Shown here in pieces: positions 37,806 to 47,526 of a stretch of 64,000 bases of DNA. A model generated the notes under the pieces. The model was not told the DNA's origin. It saw only the letters and a list, made by a program, of their open reading frames with translations, and ran no database searches. Made by a program: the position numbers and the translations under genes. The stretch's first letter is position 1; every line of letters begins with the position of its first letter. This DNA is from Bradyrhizobium canariense (GTDB taxonomy: Bacteria; Pseudomonadota; Alphaproteobacteria; Rhizobiales; Xanthobacteraceae): assembly GCF_018130465.1 (NCBI RefSeq), contig NZ_JAFCKJ010000003.1, positions 620,001 to 684,000 on the forward strand, given 5' to 3'.

Positions 37806-37979
37806 ATGGCTGGCCTTTTCGCCGATGACAGCGAACAAATCGACCGCAGCACCAGTCGCTCGATCCGCGATGCCGTGGGCGAACGGCTCCAGCAGAGCCT
37901 GCGGCCCGAAGCCAGGCTGCCGACCCACCTCGAGCAACTCCTCAAGGAGCTGAAGCAGCGCGACCGCGATTCGCACTGA
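37806..37979 (+). CDS. Small protein (57 aa) with NepR-like spacing
   Basis: The frame from ATG 37806 to TGA 37979 encodes 57 residues rich in charged helix formers: IRDAVGERLQQSLRPEARLP then HLEQLLKELKQRDRDSH. The pattern G-x2-L-x(5)-then P and L-x2-LL-x2-L resembles the helix pair of NepR-type anti-sigma factors of the general stress response, but no phyR or ecfG lies in the window. It could equally be an unrelated small protein. It lies 71 bases before the ABC-F gene. Confidence 0.55.
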   Translation: MAGLFADDSEQIDRSTSRSIRDAVGERLQQSLRPEARLPTHLEQLLKELKQRDRDSH

Positions 37980-38050
37980 CTTGATAAGCACCGGCCTGCG
38001 GACACGGAAAAACGGGTTGCGTTTGATCCCGGGTGCGGTGACAAGGCCGC

Positions 38051-39913
38051 ATGCTGTCCATCACCGACCTCTCCATCCGCCTCGCCGGACGCCTTCTGAT
38101 TGACCAGAGTTCCGTGCAGATCACGCCCGGATCCCGCGTCGGCATGGTCGGTCGCAACGGCACCGGCAAATCGACCCTGTTCAAGGTGATCCGCGGCGAG
38201 CTCGCGGCCGAGCACGGCACGGTGACCCTGCCGCCCCGCTGGCGCGTCGGCAGCCTCGCGCAGGAAGCGCCGAACGGCCCCGAGAGCCTGATATCGGTCG
38301 TGCTCAAGGCCGACCTCGAGCGCGACGCGCTGCTCACCGAGGCCGAGAGTGCGACCGATCCGCACCGGATCGCCGAGATCCAGACCCGGCTGGTCGACAT
38401 CGACGCGCATTCGGCACCGAGCCGTGCCGCCGCCATCCTTTCCGGCCTCGGCTTCTCCGCCACCGACCAGCTCCGCCCCTGCGCCGAATTCTCCGGCGGC
38501 TGGCGCATGCGCGTCGCGCTTGCCGCAACGCTGTTCGCCGCTCCCGACCTGTTGCTGCTCGACGAGCCCACCAACTATCTCGACCTCGAAGGCACGCTGT
38601 GGCTCGAGGATCACCTCGCGCATTATCCGCGCACCGTGATCGTGATCAGCCACGACCGCGACCTGCTGGAAAGCTCGGTCGACCAGATCCTGCATCTGGA
38701 GCGCGGCAAGCTCACGCTCTACAAGGGCACCTACTCCTCGTTCGAGGAGCAGCGCGCCATGCGCGAGATGCTCGATGCCAAAGCGGTCAAGCGCCAGGAA
38801 GCCGAACGCGCCCGCCTGCAGGCCTTCGTCGACCGCTTCAAGGCGAAAGCCTCGAAAGCCCGCCAGGCGCAGTCCCGTGTGAAAATGCTGGAGCGGCTGA
38901 AGCCGATCACGGCGCTGGTCACCCAGGACGTACGCGAGATCAGCTTTCCCGCGCCGGAGAAAATCCTGTCGCCGCCGATCATCGCCGCCGACAACGTCGT
39001 GGTCGGCTACGATCCGAACACGCCCGTGCTTAACCGCGTCACCTTGCGCGTCGACAATGACGACCGCATCGCGCTCCTTGGTTCCAACGGCAACGGCAAG
39101 TCGACGCTGGTGAAACTGCTCGCGGGCCGCCTCGCGCCGTTCTCGGGCAAAGTGACCCGCGCCGACAAGCTCTCGATTGCCTATTTCGCCCAGCACCAGC
39201 TCGACGAATTGAACGAGGATGCCTCGACCTACGACCACGTCCGCAAGCTTATGGGTGAAGCGCCTGAGGCCAAGGTGCGCGCACGCGCCGGCGCCATCGG
39301 ATTCTCCGGCAAGGCGGCCGATACCAAGGTCGGAAAATTGTCGGGCGGCGAGAAGGCGCGCTTGCTGCTGGGACTTGCGACCTTCTTCGGCCCCAACATG
39401 ATCATCCTGGACGAGCCGACCAACCATCTCGACATCGACAGCCGCGCCGCGCTCGCGGAAGCCATCAACGAATTCCCCGGCGCCGTCATCATGGTTTCGC
39501 ACGACCGCTATCTGATCGAGTCCTGCGCCGACCAGCTCTGGATCGTCGCCGACCGCACCGTGACCAATTACGACGGCGACCTCGACGAATATCGCCGCCT
39601 AGTGCTGTCCGCTCGCAATGGCGAGCCCGCCCCGCGCGCGCGCAGCGTGGCGAGCGAGAAGCCGCAGCGTCCGAGATCGGACAATCGCGGCTCGCTGAAG
39701 AAGCGTATCGCCGAAGCCGAGTCCGAGATCGCCCGCGTCAGCGACATCATCAGCAAGATCGACACTGCGCTGGCCCTGCCCGACATCTTCACCCGCGACC
39801 CCAAGCAGGCCGCGCAACTGTCGAAGGCCCGCGCGAACGCAGCCGACGCGCTGGCGCGCGCCGAGGAGCTGTGGCTCGAGGTGAGCACGCAGTTCGACGA
39901 AGCGGCGGGATAA
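38051..39913 (+). CDS. ABC-F family ATPase (ribosome-associated type)
   Basis: The 620-residue protein has two ABC domains and no membrane segments. Walker A: VGRNGTGKSTLFKVI and LGSNGNGKSTLVKLL; signatures SGGWRMRVAL and LSGGEKARLLLGL; Walker B LLLDEPTNYLDLE and IILDEPTNHLDID. Between them lies the ABC-F linker (about 235-300), and the C-terminus (about 540-620) is a coiled coil as in Uup/YheS. Members bind the ribosome E site or help with stalled complexes. It is not a transporter. Which subfamily is uncertain. Confidence 0.9.
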   Translation: MLSITDLSIRLAGRLLIDQSSVQITPGSRVGMVGRNGTGKSTLFKVIRGELAAEHGTVTLPPRWRVGSLAQEAPNGPESLISVVLKADLERDALLTEAESATDPHRIAEIQTRLVDIDAHSAPSRAAAILSGLGFSATDQLRPCAEFSGGWRMRVALAATLFAAPDLLLLDEPTNYLDLEGTLWLEDHLAHYPRTVIVISHDRDLLESSVDQILHLERGKLTLYKGTYSSFEEQRAMREMLDAKAVKRQEAERARLQAFVDRFKAKASKARQAQSRVKMLERLKPITALVTQDVREISFPAPEKILSPPIIAADNVVVGYDPNTPVLNRVTLRVDNDDRIALLGSNGNGKSTLVKLLAGRLAPFSGKVTRADKLSIAYFAQHQLDELNEDASTYDHVRKLMGEAPEAKVRARAGAIGFSGKAADTKVGKLSGGEKARLLLGLATFFGPNMIILDEPTNHLDIDSRAALAEAINEFPGAVIMVSHDRYLIESCADQLWIVADRTVTNYDGDLDEYRRLVLSARNGEPAPRARSVASEKPQRPRSDNRGSLKKRIAEAESEIARVSDIISKIDTALALPDIFTRDPKQAAQLSKARANAADALARAEELWLEVSTQFDEAAG

Positions 39914-39945
39914 CGTCTCCGCTTACCCGCACGCGCAGGGATGGC

Positions 39946-40911
39946 TCAGTCGGCAAACTGGCCGGTTGCCGTGATCATGGGCGCCCAGCGGTCGATTTCA
40001 CTCGCCAACATTGCGCCCAACGCCTCGGGCGTTGCCTTGTCCTGCGGGACCGGCTCCGTGTTGATGTCGTTGAACCGGGCGATCAGCGTGGGATCCTTGA
40101 GTGCGGACTGGAGCGCTGCCGTCAGCTTCTGAACGACCGCCGATGGTGTGCCCTTGGGGGCATAGATGCCGTGCCAGACGCCAAGTTCGAACCCTTTGAG
40201 GCCGGCCTCGTCAGCCGTCGGCAGATCGGGCAAGCTCTTCAGCCGCTCCTTGGTGGTGATCGCATAGGCCTTGACCTGCTTCGCCATGATCGGGCCGGTC
40301 GTGTTCGTGGCCTGGTCGCAGGTGAGGTCGATCTGCTTGCCGAGGAGATCGTTCATGATGGGGCCGTTGCCCTTGTAGGGCACCGCGGTGAGCTGCTTCT
40401 GGATCGCCGTCATGAACAGCATGCCGCAGAGATGCGAGGCCGCTCCGAGCCCGGCATTGGCGTAGGTCAACTTGTCGCCCTGCTGCTGGGCGTAGGCGAC
40501 CAATTCCTTCAGCGTGTCGGCCGGAAAATCCGCACGCGCGATGATGGTCATCGGCGCATTGGTCACAAGCCCGATCGGCGCAAAGGCCGTCTTCGTGTCA
40601 TAGCTGAGGTTGCGGTACAGTGTGGCGGCGGTCGACAGGCCGACATGATGGATCAGCAGCGTGTATCCGTCGGGCTGGGCTCGCGAGGCGCGGGTCGTGG
40701 CGATGGTGCCACCCGCGCCGGGAGCGTTCTCGACGATGACCTGTTGGCCGAGCGATTTCGTCATGCCTGCCGCGGTCAGACGAGCAATGGTGTCCGTAGG
40801 TCCGCCGGCGGCGAACGGCACCAGCATGGTGACGGGCCTGACTGGATAGTCCTGGGCGAGCGCCGCGCCAAACGGCAAGAGCAGAGCCGACACGAGGGCA
40901 ATGAGCCGCAT
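39946..40911 (-). CDS. Tripartite tricarboxylate transporter receptor (Bug family)
   Basis: This 321-residue periplasmic binding protein begins MRLIALVSALLLPFGAALAQ (signal), preceded by GGAGG. Bug signatures: DYPVRPVTMLVPFAAGGPTD, VIVENAPGAGGTIAT and the later LPTADEAGLKGFELGVWHGI. The family binds small carboxylates or aromatic acids for TctAB-type uptake. No TctA or TctB gene is near, which is typical of the many orphan Bug proteins. Confidence 0.9.
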   Translation of the reverse strand: MRLIALVSALLLPFGAALAQDYPVRPVTMLVPFAAGGPTDTIARLTAAGMTKSLGQQVIVENAPGAGGTIATTRASRAQPDGYTLLIHHVGLSTAATLYRNLSYDTKTAFAPIGLVTNAPMTIIARADFPADTLKELVAYAQQQGDKLTYANAGLGAASHLCGMLFMTAIQKQLTAVPYKGNGPIMNDLLGKQIDLTCDQATNTTGPIMAKQVKAYAITTKERLKSLPDLPTADEAGLKGFELGVWHGIYAPKGTPSAVVQKLTAALQSALKDPTLIARFNDINTEPVPQDKATPEALGAMLASEIDRWAPMITATGQFAD

Positions 40912-41076
40912 AGTTTCCTCCAAATTTCAGCTTGCTCCTATGTACGCATTCCGGGCTGCGCGGCCACACGAAAACGACTTCATCGAGAGTGGCGCGCCCG
41001 CGGCATGGTGTAGCTGCCGAAAAACCCGATCGGTTCTCAGCGCGCCTCGCGAAACTTCCTCGGCAACAGGCGGGAA

Positions 41077-42531
41077 CTAGCGCTCCCGCATGATCTCGTG
41101 CCGGTAGCGCTGCAGGGGCGACAGGAGATAGCTCAGGATGGTGCGCGAACCGGTCCTGATCTCGACGGTCACCGCCATCCCCGGGGACAGATTGACGAGG
41201 CGGTCGTCCACCTGCATCTGGTTGCGAGCGAGCGAGATGCGGGCGCTGTAGCTCAACTCCTGCCCGCTGGGCTCGCTGCTGTCGCGTTGCGTCCCAAGCG
41301 CACGGTCACTCCCGCGCTCCTGGGGCCGGTCGCGGATGATGGCGTCCTGCGAGACGCTCAGGACCTGGCCTGCGAGAAGCCCGTAGCGGGTGAAATTAAA
41401 AGTGTCGATCTTGATAGCGGCGCCCTGCCCGGCCTCGACAAATCCGATATCGCGGTTGGAGATCATCGCCTCGATCTCGAGCCGCGTATCGGTCGGCACG
41501 ATCACAAGCAGCGACTGCGCGGGCGTGACTACGCCGCCCACGGTGTGGACCGCAAGCTGTTGCACGACGCCGTCGACCGGCGACGTCAGTTGCTGAAGCC
41601 TCGTCCTCTGCTGCGCCTTGATTAGATCGCGTGCGACGCCATTGGCTTTCTGTTCGCTCTTGGCAAGCTCGTCGGAGAGACTTTTCCTGTACTCGGCCAG
41701 GGCCTGGATGCGGGTCTCCCGGATTGCGGCGACGGCCGCCTCGGCCTCCTTCAAGCGGCTGCTCTGGACGCGAAGCTCCTCCTGCTGCTCGATCTGGAGC
41801 TGGAGGGTCTCATAGTAGGTCAGCTTCGAGCCGATCTCCTTCTCCATCAGCGTCTTGCGGATCTCGACACGCTGCTGGGTGACCGGCAGCAACGCATCAA
41901 GCTTGTGAATCGTCGCAGCAATCGTCTGATGTTCGGCCTCCTTCTGCGCTTCCTGGCGTGCCAGCGCCGCGAGCTTGGCCCTGCTCTCGCTGACCTGATT
42001 GGCGAGGAGCTGCCGTTGCGTCGCGACCAGCATGGGATCGGCGTCCTCCGGTACGACGAGATCGGCGGACACCTCTTCTCCGCCCGTCAATGCGGCGCGG
42101 AGGCGCGCAACGTTGAGCCGCTCGGCCATGAGATCGTCGTGCAGACGATCGCGCTCTGCGGCATTTACGGTCGGATCAAGCTCGATCAGCAGGTCGCCCG
42201 ATTTGACCGATTGCCCGTCCTGCACGTGAATGGCGCGCACCACGCCGGTCTCGAACGGCTGGACCACCTTGCTTCGCCCGCTCGACACGACCTTGCCGGT
42301 TGCGGACGCCACGATGTCGATCGTGCCCCAGGCCGACCAGGCCAGCGCCGCGCAGACAAGCAGCATCAGGGCTATGGCAATGGCGCGGCCGATCGGCGAT
42401 GGCGGTGTTTCCGTGATTTCCAGCGCCGCCGGCAGGAAGGCGACTTCCTCGGCGCGCCGGCCCTTTCCATTCCGGAACGGGATCACGGTCTGCTCCGGCC
42501 GAGCGGCCGGCACCGTGCTAGCCGACCTCAT
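41077..42531 (-). CDS. HlyD family type I secretion adaptor
   Basis: The 484-residue membrane-fusion protein has one transmembrane helix (about 47-70), a lipoyl half (VVQPFETGVVRAIHVQDGQS), long coiled coils (about 120-330), the second lipoyl half (LTSPVDGVVQQLAVHTVGGV) and a C-terminal beta domain ending in PLQRYRHEIMRER. It links the inner-membrane ABC exporter to an outer-membrane channel. It overlaps the exporter gene by 14 bases. Confidence 0.92.
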   Translation of the reverse strand: MRSASTVPAARPEQTVIPFRNGKGRRAEEVAFLPAALEITETPPSPIGRAIAIALMLLVCAALAWSAWGTIDIVASATGKVVSSGRSKVVQPFETGVVRAIHVQDGQSVKSGDLLIELDPTVNAAERDRLHDDLMAERLNVARLRAALTGGEEVSADLVVPEDADPMLVATQRQLLANQVSESRAKLAALARQEAQKEAEHQTIAATIHKLDALLPVTQQRVEIRKTLMEKEIGSKLTYYETLQLQIEQQEELRVQSSRLKEAEAAVAAIRETRIQALAEYRKSLSDELAKSEQKANGVARDLIKAQQRTRLQQLTSPVDGVVQQLAVHTVGGVVTPAQSLLVIVPTDTRLEIEAMISNRDIGFVEAGQGAAIKIDTFNFTRYGLLAGQVLSVSQDAIIRDRPQERGSDRALGTQRDSSEPSGQELSYSARISLARNQMQVDDRLVNLSPGMAVTVEIRTGSRTILSYLLSPLQRYRHEIMRER

Positions 42532-44650
42532 AAATGCCTCCCTGGAGACGATGCAGGGCGGCGTAGCGGCCGCCGGTCTTGATCAGCGCATCATGCGTGC
42601 CGTCTTCAACCAGACGGCCGCGTTCCAGGGTGAAGATGCGATCGGCGCCGCGGACGGTGGACAGACGGTGCGCGATGATCAGGACGGTGCGGCCTTTCGC
42701 AATTTCCTTCATGTTGTCATGGATGATCCGCTCGCTCTCATAGTCGAGCGCGCTGGTGGCTTCATCGAAGATCAGGATCCGGGGATTGCCCACCAGCGCG
42801 CGGGCGATTGCGATGCGCTGGCGCTGCCCGCCCGAGAGCGTCGAGCCACGTTCGCCGACCACCGTATCGTAGCCCTCGGGGAGCTCCAGAATGAAATCAT
42901 GCGCGCCGGCAAGCTTCGCCGCGTCGATGATGCGATCCATCGGCAGGCTCGGATCGGCCAGCGCGATGTTGTCGCGCACCGACCGGTTGAACAGCATGTT
43001 GTCCTGGAGCACGATTCCGATCTGCCGACGGAGACCCGCCGGGTCGGTCGTCATCAGATCCATGCCGTCGACCAGCACCCGGCCGCCTTGCGGAACGTAG
43101 AGCCGCTGCACCAGCTTGGCGAAGGTGCTTTTGCCCGAGCCGGACGATCCGACGATGCCGACGGTTTGTCCGGCTGGAATGTCGAATGAGACATCGTGCA
43201 GGATCTCCGGCCCATCGGGCCGGTAGCGGAAAGACACGTGCTCGAAGCGGATGTTGCCCCGGATCGGCGGCAGCCCCGCGCGGGCGGCGGAGTAAGCCGG
43301 CTCCGCCGCGCTGTTGAGGATGTCGCCGAGCCGCGCGATCGACAGTCGCGCCTGATGAAAATCCTGCCAGACCTGCGCGAGCCGCAGCACCGGGGCCGAC
43401 ACCCGCCCTGCGAAGATGTTGAAGGCCACGAGCTCGCCGACGGTCAAAGCGTCACCGATCACCAGCCTGGCGCCGACATAGAGAATGGCGGCGGTAACGA
43501 TCTTGCTGACGAGCTGCACGAGCTGGCTAGCCGTGTTGCCGAGGCTGGTGACACCGAAGCTCGCGGAGACGTAGCCTGCGAGCTGCTCTTCCCAGCGGCG
43601 CTGCATCTGCGGCTCGACCGCCATCGCCTTCAGCGTTTCGATGCCGTTGACGCTCTCGACCAGGAAGGCCTGGTTCTCGGCGCCGCGGCGGAATTTCTCG
43701 TCCAGCCTGCGGCGAAACAGCGGCGTCGCCACGGCCGAGATCGCGATGTAGAACGGGAACGACGCCAGCACGATGAAGCTCATCTGCGCCGAATAAGCGA
43801 ACATCACCGCCATGAACACCGAGGTGAAGACCAGGTCGATGAGAAGCGTCAGTGACGAGCTGGTGATGAAACTGCGGATGTTCTCGAGCTCACGGACCCG
43901 CGCCACGGAATCTCCGACGCGCCTGGCCTGAAACCAGGCCATCGGCAGCGCCAGCAGATGGTGAAACAGGCGTGCCCCGAGCTCGACATCGATGCGGTTG
44001 GTCGTGTGCGCAAACAGGTAATTGCGCAGGATCCCGAGCACGGTGTCGAACAGGGAGACGACGACGAGGCCGATGACGAGCACGTCGAGCGTGGACAGCG
44101 ACCGGTGCACCAGCACCTTGTCGATCACGACCTGGAAAAACAGCGGCGAGACCAGCGCAAAAAGCTGGAGGAAGAACGAAGCCGCCAGCACCTCGCCCAG
44201 CAGCCGCCGATATTTGCCGATCGCGCCGATGAACCAGGTGATATCGAAGTGCCGCCCGAGGTCGGACAGGCCTGCGCGCCGGACCATCAGGATCAAGCCG
44301 CCGTCCCAGATCGCGCACAGCTCGTGGCGATCCATCAGCACCGGGCCCTGCGCCTGCGGAGACTGCACCAGCACCTTGTCGGCGGAGGCCTTTGCGATGA
44401 CCATGAAGCCGCCGTCCCGCAGCATTGCGATCGCAGGCAGCGGGGTGTCCGACAGACGGCTCCACTGCGTTCGATAGGTTCGCGCTTTAAGTCCGAGAGA
44501 CCTGGCGCAGCGGACCATATCCGCTGCGCCGAAGCTTGCCGCGCCTAGCCGGTGCCTGAGCTGCGCGCGATCGGCCGCAACACCTTGCAGGTGCAGCAGC
44601 GTCAGCAACGCATCGAGCCCCGTATCGGCGGAGACCGCGTTCGTCGTCAT
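42518..44650 (-). CDS. Type I secretion ABC transporter with C39-like N-domain
   Basis: The 710-residue protein has an N-terminal C39-like domain (about 10-130), a six-helix membrane domain (about 155-430) and an ATPase: Walker A GSSGSGKSTFAKL, signature LSGGQRQRIAIARAL, Walker B ILIFDEATSALD. The N-domain opens TGLDALLTLLHLQG where peptidases would have an ECG-type Cys, so it is the inactive HlyB-like form that binds the substrate without cutting it. Energises export of the RTX protein encoded upstream. Confidence 0.94.
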   Translation of the reverse strand: MTTNAVSADTGLDALLTLLHLQGVAADRAQLRHRLGAASFGAADMVRCARSLGLKARTYRTQWSRLSDTPLPAIAMLRDGGFMVIAKASADKVLVQSPQAQGPVLMDRHELCAIWDGGLILMVRRAGLSDLGRHFDITWFIGAIGKYRRLLGEVLAASFFLQLFALVSPLFFQVVIDKVLVHRSLSTLDVLVIGLVVVSLFDTVLGILRNYLFAHTTNRIDVELGARLFHHLLALPMAWFQARRVGDSVARVRELENIRSFITSSSLTLLIDLVFTSVFMAVMFAYSAQMSFIVLASFPFYIAISAVATPLFRRRLDEKFRRGAENQAFLVESVNGIETLKAMAVEPQMQRRWEEQLAGYVSASFGVTSLGNTASQLVQLVSKIVTAAILYVGARLVIGDALTVGELVAFNIFAGRVSAPVLRLAQVWQDFHQARLSIARLGDILNSAAEPAYSAARAGLPPIRGNIRFEHVSFRYRPDGPEILHDVSFDIPAGQTVGIVGSSGSGKSTFAKLVQRLYVPQGGRVLVDGMDLMTTDPAGLRRQIGIVLQDNMLFNRSVRDNIALADPSLPMDRIIDAAKLAGAHDFILELPEGYDTVVGERGSTLSGGQRQRIAIARALVGNPRILIFDEATSALDYESERIIHDNMKEIAKGRTVLIIAHRLSTVRGADRIFTLERGRLVEDGTHDALIKTGGRYAALHRLQGGIYEVG

Positions 44651-44679
44651 GAGCGTTCTCCGGGCCGATGCGGCCGGCT

Positions 44680-47526
44680 TCAGGCGTGCTGCGGCGGTGC
44701 GAGCACCTGGCTCTGCATCGCGTGCGGATCGGGCAGCGGCATCTCGCCGTTCCCCTCACCTGCCGGGACGAAGCTGGCCGCCATGGCCTGGTTGAGCAGC
44801 ATCGCGGCCGCGAACGCTCCGCCCCGGATGACGACGTTGTTGCCGGTGCCGCCGTCCAGGATGTCGAGGCCGCCGCCGCCGATCAGCACGTCATCACCGG
44901 CACCACCCGCCAGCGTGTCGTTGCCCGGGCCGCCGATCAGCACGTCGTCGCCGTTGCCACCATTGGCAACGAGCTGGATGCCGCCGTGCAGACCGGAGGC
45001 CGTGATGACGTCGTCGCCATCGAGACCGTTGATGACGATCCTGTCGCCCGCGCCGGCATCGGTGATGTTGATGTCCTGGCCAAGCCCCGACACCGTGATG
45101 ATGCCGTCGTGCTCGGTCACCGTGATGACGTCGTTGCCGCCGGTTGCGTTGATGGTCACGGTATCCGCGGCGCCGTCATTGGCGCCGAGATCGAGGTCGA
45201 CCTGGCTCACGCCGGTGCCGGAGAGGTCGCCGACGGTAATGTTGTCGGCACCGCCGAGGGCATTGAAGTCGACATGTTCGACCCCGTTCAGATCCATCGC
45301 GATGGCGGCGACGTCCCGCGTGAACAGCACCCGGCCGCCATTGGCCGAAATGTTGATGTTCTCGCTGATATTGGCGCCGTTGAATGCCAGCGTGTCCGTG
45401 CCCTTGCCGCCTTCGACGGTGTCGCTGCCGTCGCCGGGGTTCCAGACGAAGGTGTCGTCGCCCGCGCCGAGATTGGCGAAATCGTTGCCGCGTCCGCCGT
45501 TCACAATGTCATTGCCGGCACTGCCGGTGATGGTGTCGTTGCCGTCGCCGCCGTTGATGTTGAGGCTGAACGACTGTCCCGCCTTGATGGAAGACGCATT
45601 GATGACGTCATTGCCTTGTCCGCCGTTGATGCCGAGCACATCACCGGCGTCCGCGTGCGCAATCGTCACCTGCGCAGCGAGGCCGTTGACCACGATCGAT
45701 CCGCCGGCGGTCACGACCGATATGCTGTCGTCACCGGTCGTGCCGTTCACGGTCACACGGTCCGCCGCTCCGTCGCCGCTCAGGCTGCCGGGGCTGGCAC
45801 TGAGATCGATGGCAACCTGCGCGATTCCAGTCCCGGTCAGATCGTTGACGGTGATGTTGTCGGCGCCGCCTGCTGCCGCGATCTGCACGTGCTCGATGCC
45901 ATTGAGGTCCATGACGACAGCAGCGACGTCACGGGTGAGAAGCGCACGGCCTCCGTTCGCAGAGATCGACATGTTCTCGGCCACATTGGAGCCGTTGAAA
46001 ACCATCGTGTCAGTTCCCGTGCCCCCTTCGACAACGTCGCTGCCGTCACCGGGATTCCACGTGAAGATGTCATCGCCTGCGCCGAGAAGCGCGACGTCAT
46101 TGCCGCGGCCGCCGATGACCTTGTCGTTGCCGTCGCCGCCGATCAGGGTGTCGGCGCCCTGGCTGCCGGTGATGGTGTCGTTGCCCGCGCCGCCGTCGAT
46201 GGTCAGCCCGATCGCCGCGCCGAGCGTGGATGCATCGATCACGTCGTTGCCGCCGAGCGCCTGCACGACCAGCCGGTCGTTGCCGGCCTCTGCGTTTGCG
46301 ATCGTCACGACCTCCGGCAGCCCCGTGACCGTGACCGTTGTGCCCGTGGCTGTGACCTCGATGTGCTGATTGCCGTTGCTGCCGTTGACGGTCACCGTAT
46401 CAGCTGCGCCGTCGCCTTGCGTCCCTCCCGGAACGGCTCCGAGATCAACCAGCACCTGCTTGACGCCGGTCCCGGTGAGGTCGCCGACGGTGATGTTGTC
46501 GGCGCCGCCGCGCGCATCGAATTCGATCTGCTCGACGCTGTTGAGATCCATCGTGATGTTGGCGACGTCGCGGGTGAAGCGCACCCGGCCGCCATTGGCC
46601 GAGATGTTGATGGTCTCGTTGATGTTGGCGCCATTGAAAAGCAGCTTGTCGCTGCCCGAGCCGCCCTCGACCGTGTCGCTGCCGTCACCGGGGTTCCAGA
46701 TGAAAGTGTCGTCGCCACTCCCGAGCTGGGCGACGTCGTTGCCGCGTCCGCCGTTGACGATGTCGTCGCCGCTGCCGCCGATGATGACGTCGTTGCCGTC
46801 GCCGCCGATGATCCTGTCGTTGCCGGCGCCGCCATCGAGCGTCAGCGAGATCAGGCTGCCGAGCCCGTTGCCCGCGGTGATGACATCGTCGCCTCCGCCA
46901 CCGTGCAGAACGAGATTTTCCGTCGTGCCGATGTCGAGCGAGAACGGCGCCGCGCCCGTCCCGTCGAGCCGCACGCGGGTGCCGTTCGCCGTGATCGTGA
47001 AGGCCTCGGCGCCGTTGCTCCCGTTGACCTCGGCTGTATCGTTGCCCTCCCCGCCTTCGAGCAGGTTGGTGCCGCCGCTCGGATTCCAGACCATGACATC
47101 GTCGCCGGCCTCGCCGAACAACTGGTTGTCGCCGCTGCCCCCGTCCAGGATGTCGTTACCCGCGCCGCCGAACAGCAGATCGTTGCCGCCGCCGCCCTTG
47201 ATCAAATCGTTGCCGGCCTGGCCAAACAGAAGGTCAGCCCCCGAGCCGCCCGTGATCCTGTCATTGCCGTCACCGCCGAAGATGTGCACCGCGGGCATCG
47301 GACCGTGGCATTCGTTGACCGTGATCGTGTCGTCACCGGCTTGACCGAAGATGTCGATCGCGGTGGTGTTGTCGACCGTGGGTTCGCCACCAACCGTTTT
47401 CACGTGCCCGTTGTTGACCAGGATGCGGCCGGACTTGTCGCGACTTATCACGAGGCCGTTATTCGCGCTGTCGCCAAAAATGGTGAGTTGCCCCGTAACC
47501 GGGGAAAACACAGAGGTAATGGACAT
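44680..47526 (-). CDS. RTX calcium-binding protein, probable type I secretion substrate
   Basis: The 948-residue protein is full of Gly/Asp-rich nonapeptides (GGDGNDRITGGSGADLLFGQ and many others) that bind calcium outside the cell and fold into beta rolls. It contains three long modules with the shared core FVWNPGDGSDTVEGG, ISENINISANGG and (F/L)TRDVA, centred near residues 320, 533 and 738, spaced 213 and 205 residues. There is no N-terminal signal peptide; the C-terminal tail should hold the secretion signal. It heads an operon with the exporter and adaptor genes. Surface, adhesion or biofilm roles are typical; no enzyme domain is seen. Confidence 0.92.
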   Translation of the reverse strand: MSITSVFSPVTGQLTIFGDSANNGLVISRDKSGRILVNNGHVKTVGGEPTVDNTTAIDIFGQAGDDTITVNECHGPMPAVHIFGGDGNDRITGGSGADLLFGQAGNDLIKGGGGNDLLFGGAGNDILDGGSGDNQLFGEAGDDVMVWNPSGGTNLLEGGEGNDTAEVNGSNGAEAFTITANGTRVRLDGTGAAPFSLDIGTTENLVLHGGGGDDVITAGNGLGSLISLTLDGGAGNDRIIGGDGNDVIIGGSGDDIVNGGRGNDVAQLGSGDDTFIWNPGDGSDTVEGGSGSDKLLFNGANINETINISANGGRVRFTRDVANITMDLNSVEQIEFDARGGADNITVGDLTGTGVKQVLVDLGAVPGGTQGDGAADTVTVNGSNGNQHIEVTATGTTVTVTGLPEVVTIANAEAGNDRLVVQALGGNDVIDASTLGAAIGLTIDGGAGNDTITGSQGADTLIGGDGNDKVIGGRGNDVALLGAGDDIFTWNPGDGSDVVEGGTGTDTMVFNGSNVAENMSISANGGRALLTRDVAAVVMDLNGIEHVQIAAAGGADNITVNDLTGTGIAQVAIDLSASPGSLSGDGAADRVTVNGTTGDDSISVVTAGGSIVVNGLAAQVTIAHADAGDVLGINGGQGNDVINASSIKAGQSFSLNINGGDGNDTITGSAGNDIVNGGRGNDFANLGAGDDTFVWNPGDGSDTVEGGKGTDTLAFNGANISENINISANGGRVLFTRDVAAIAMDLNGVEHVDFNALGGADNITVGDLSGTGVSQVDLDLGANDGAADTVTINATGGNDVITVTEHDGIITVSGLGQDINITDAGAGDRIVINGLDGDDVITASGLHGGIQLVANGGNGDDVLIGGPGNDTLAGGAGDDVLIGGGGLDILDGGTGNNVVIRGGAFAAAMLLNQAMAASFVPAGEGNGEMPLPDPHAMQSQVLAPPQHA

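Noticed and set aside
44900-47250. Regular short DNA repeats that look like a CRISPR array at first sight
   Set aside because: The period follows RTX nonapeptides in a long coding frame, units are degenerate at third positions, and there are no unique spacers.
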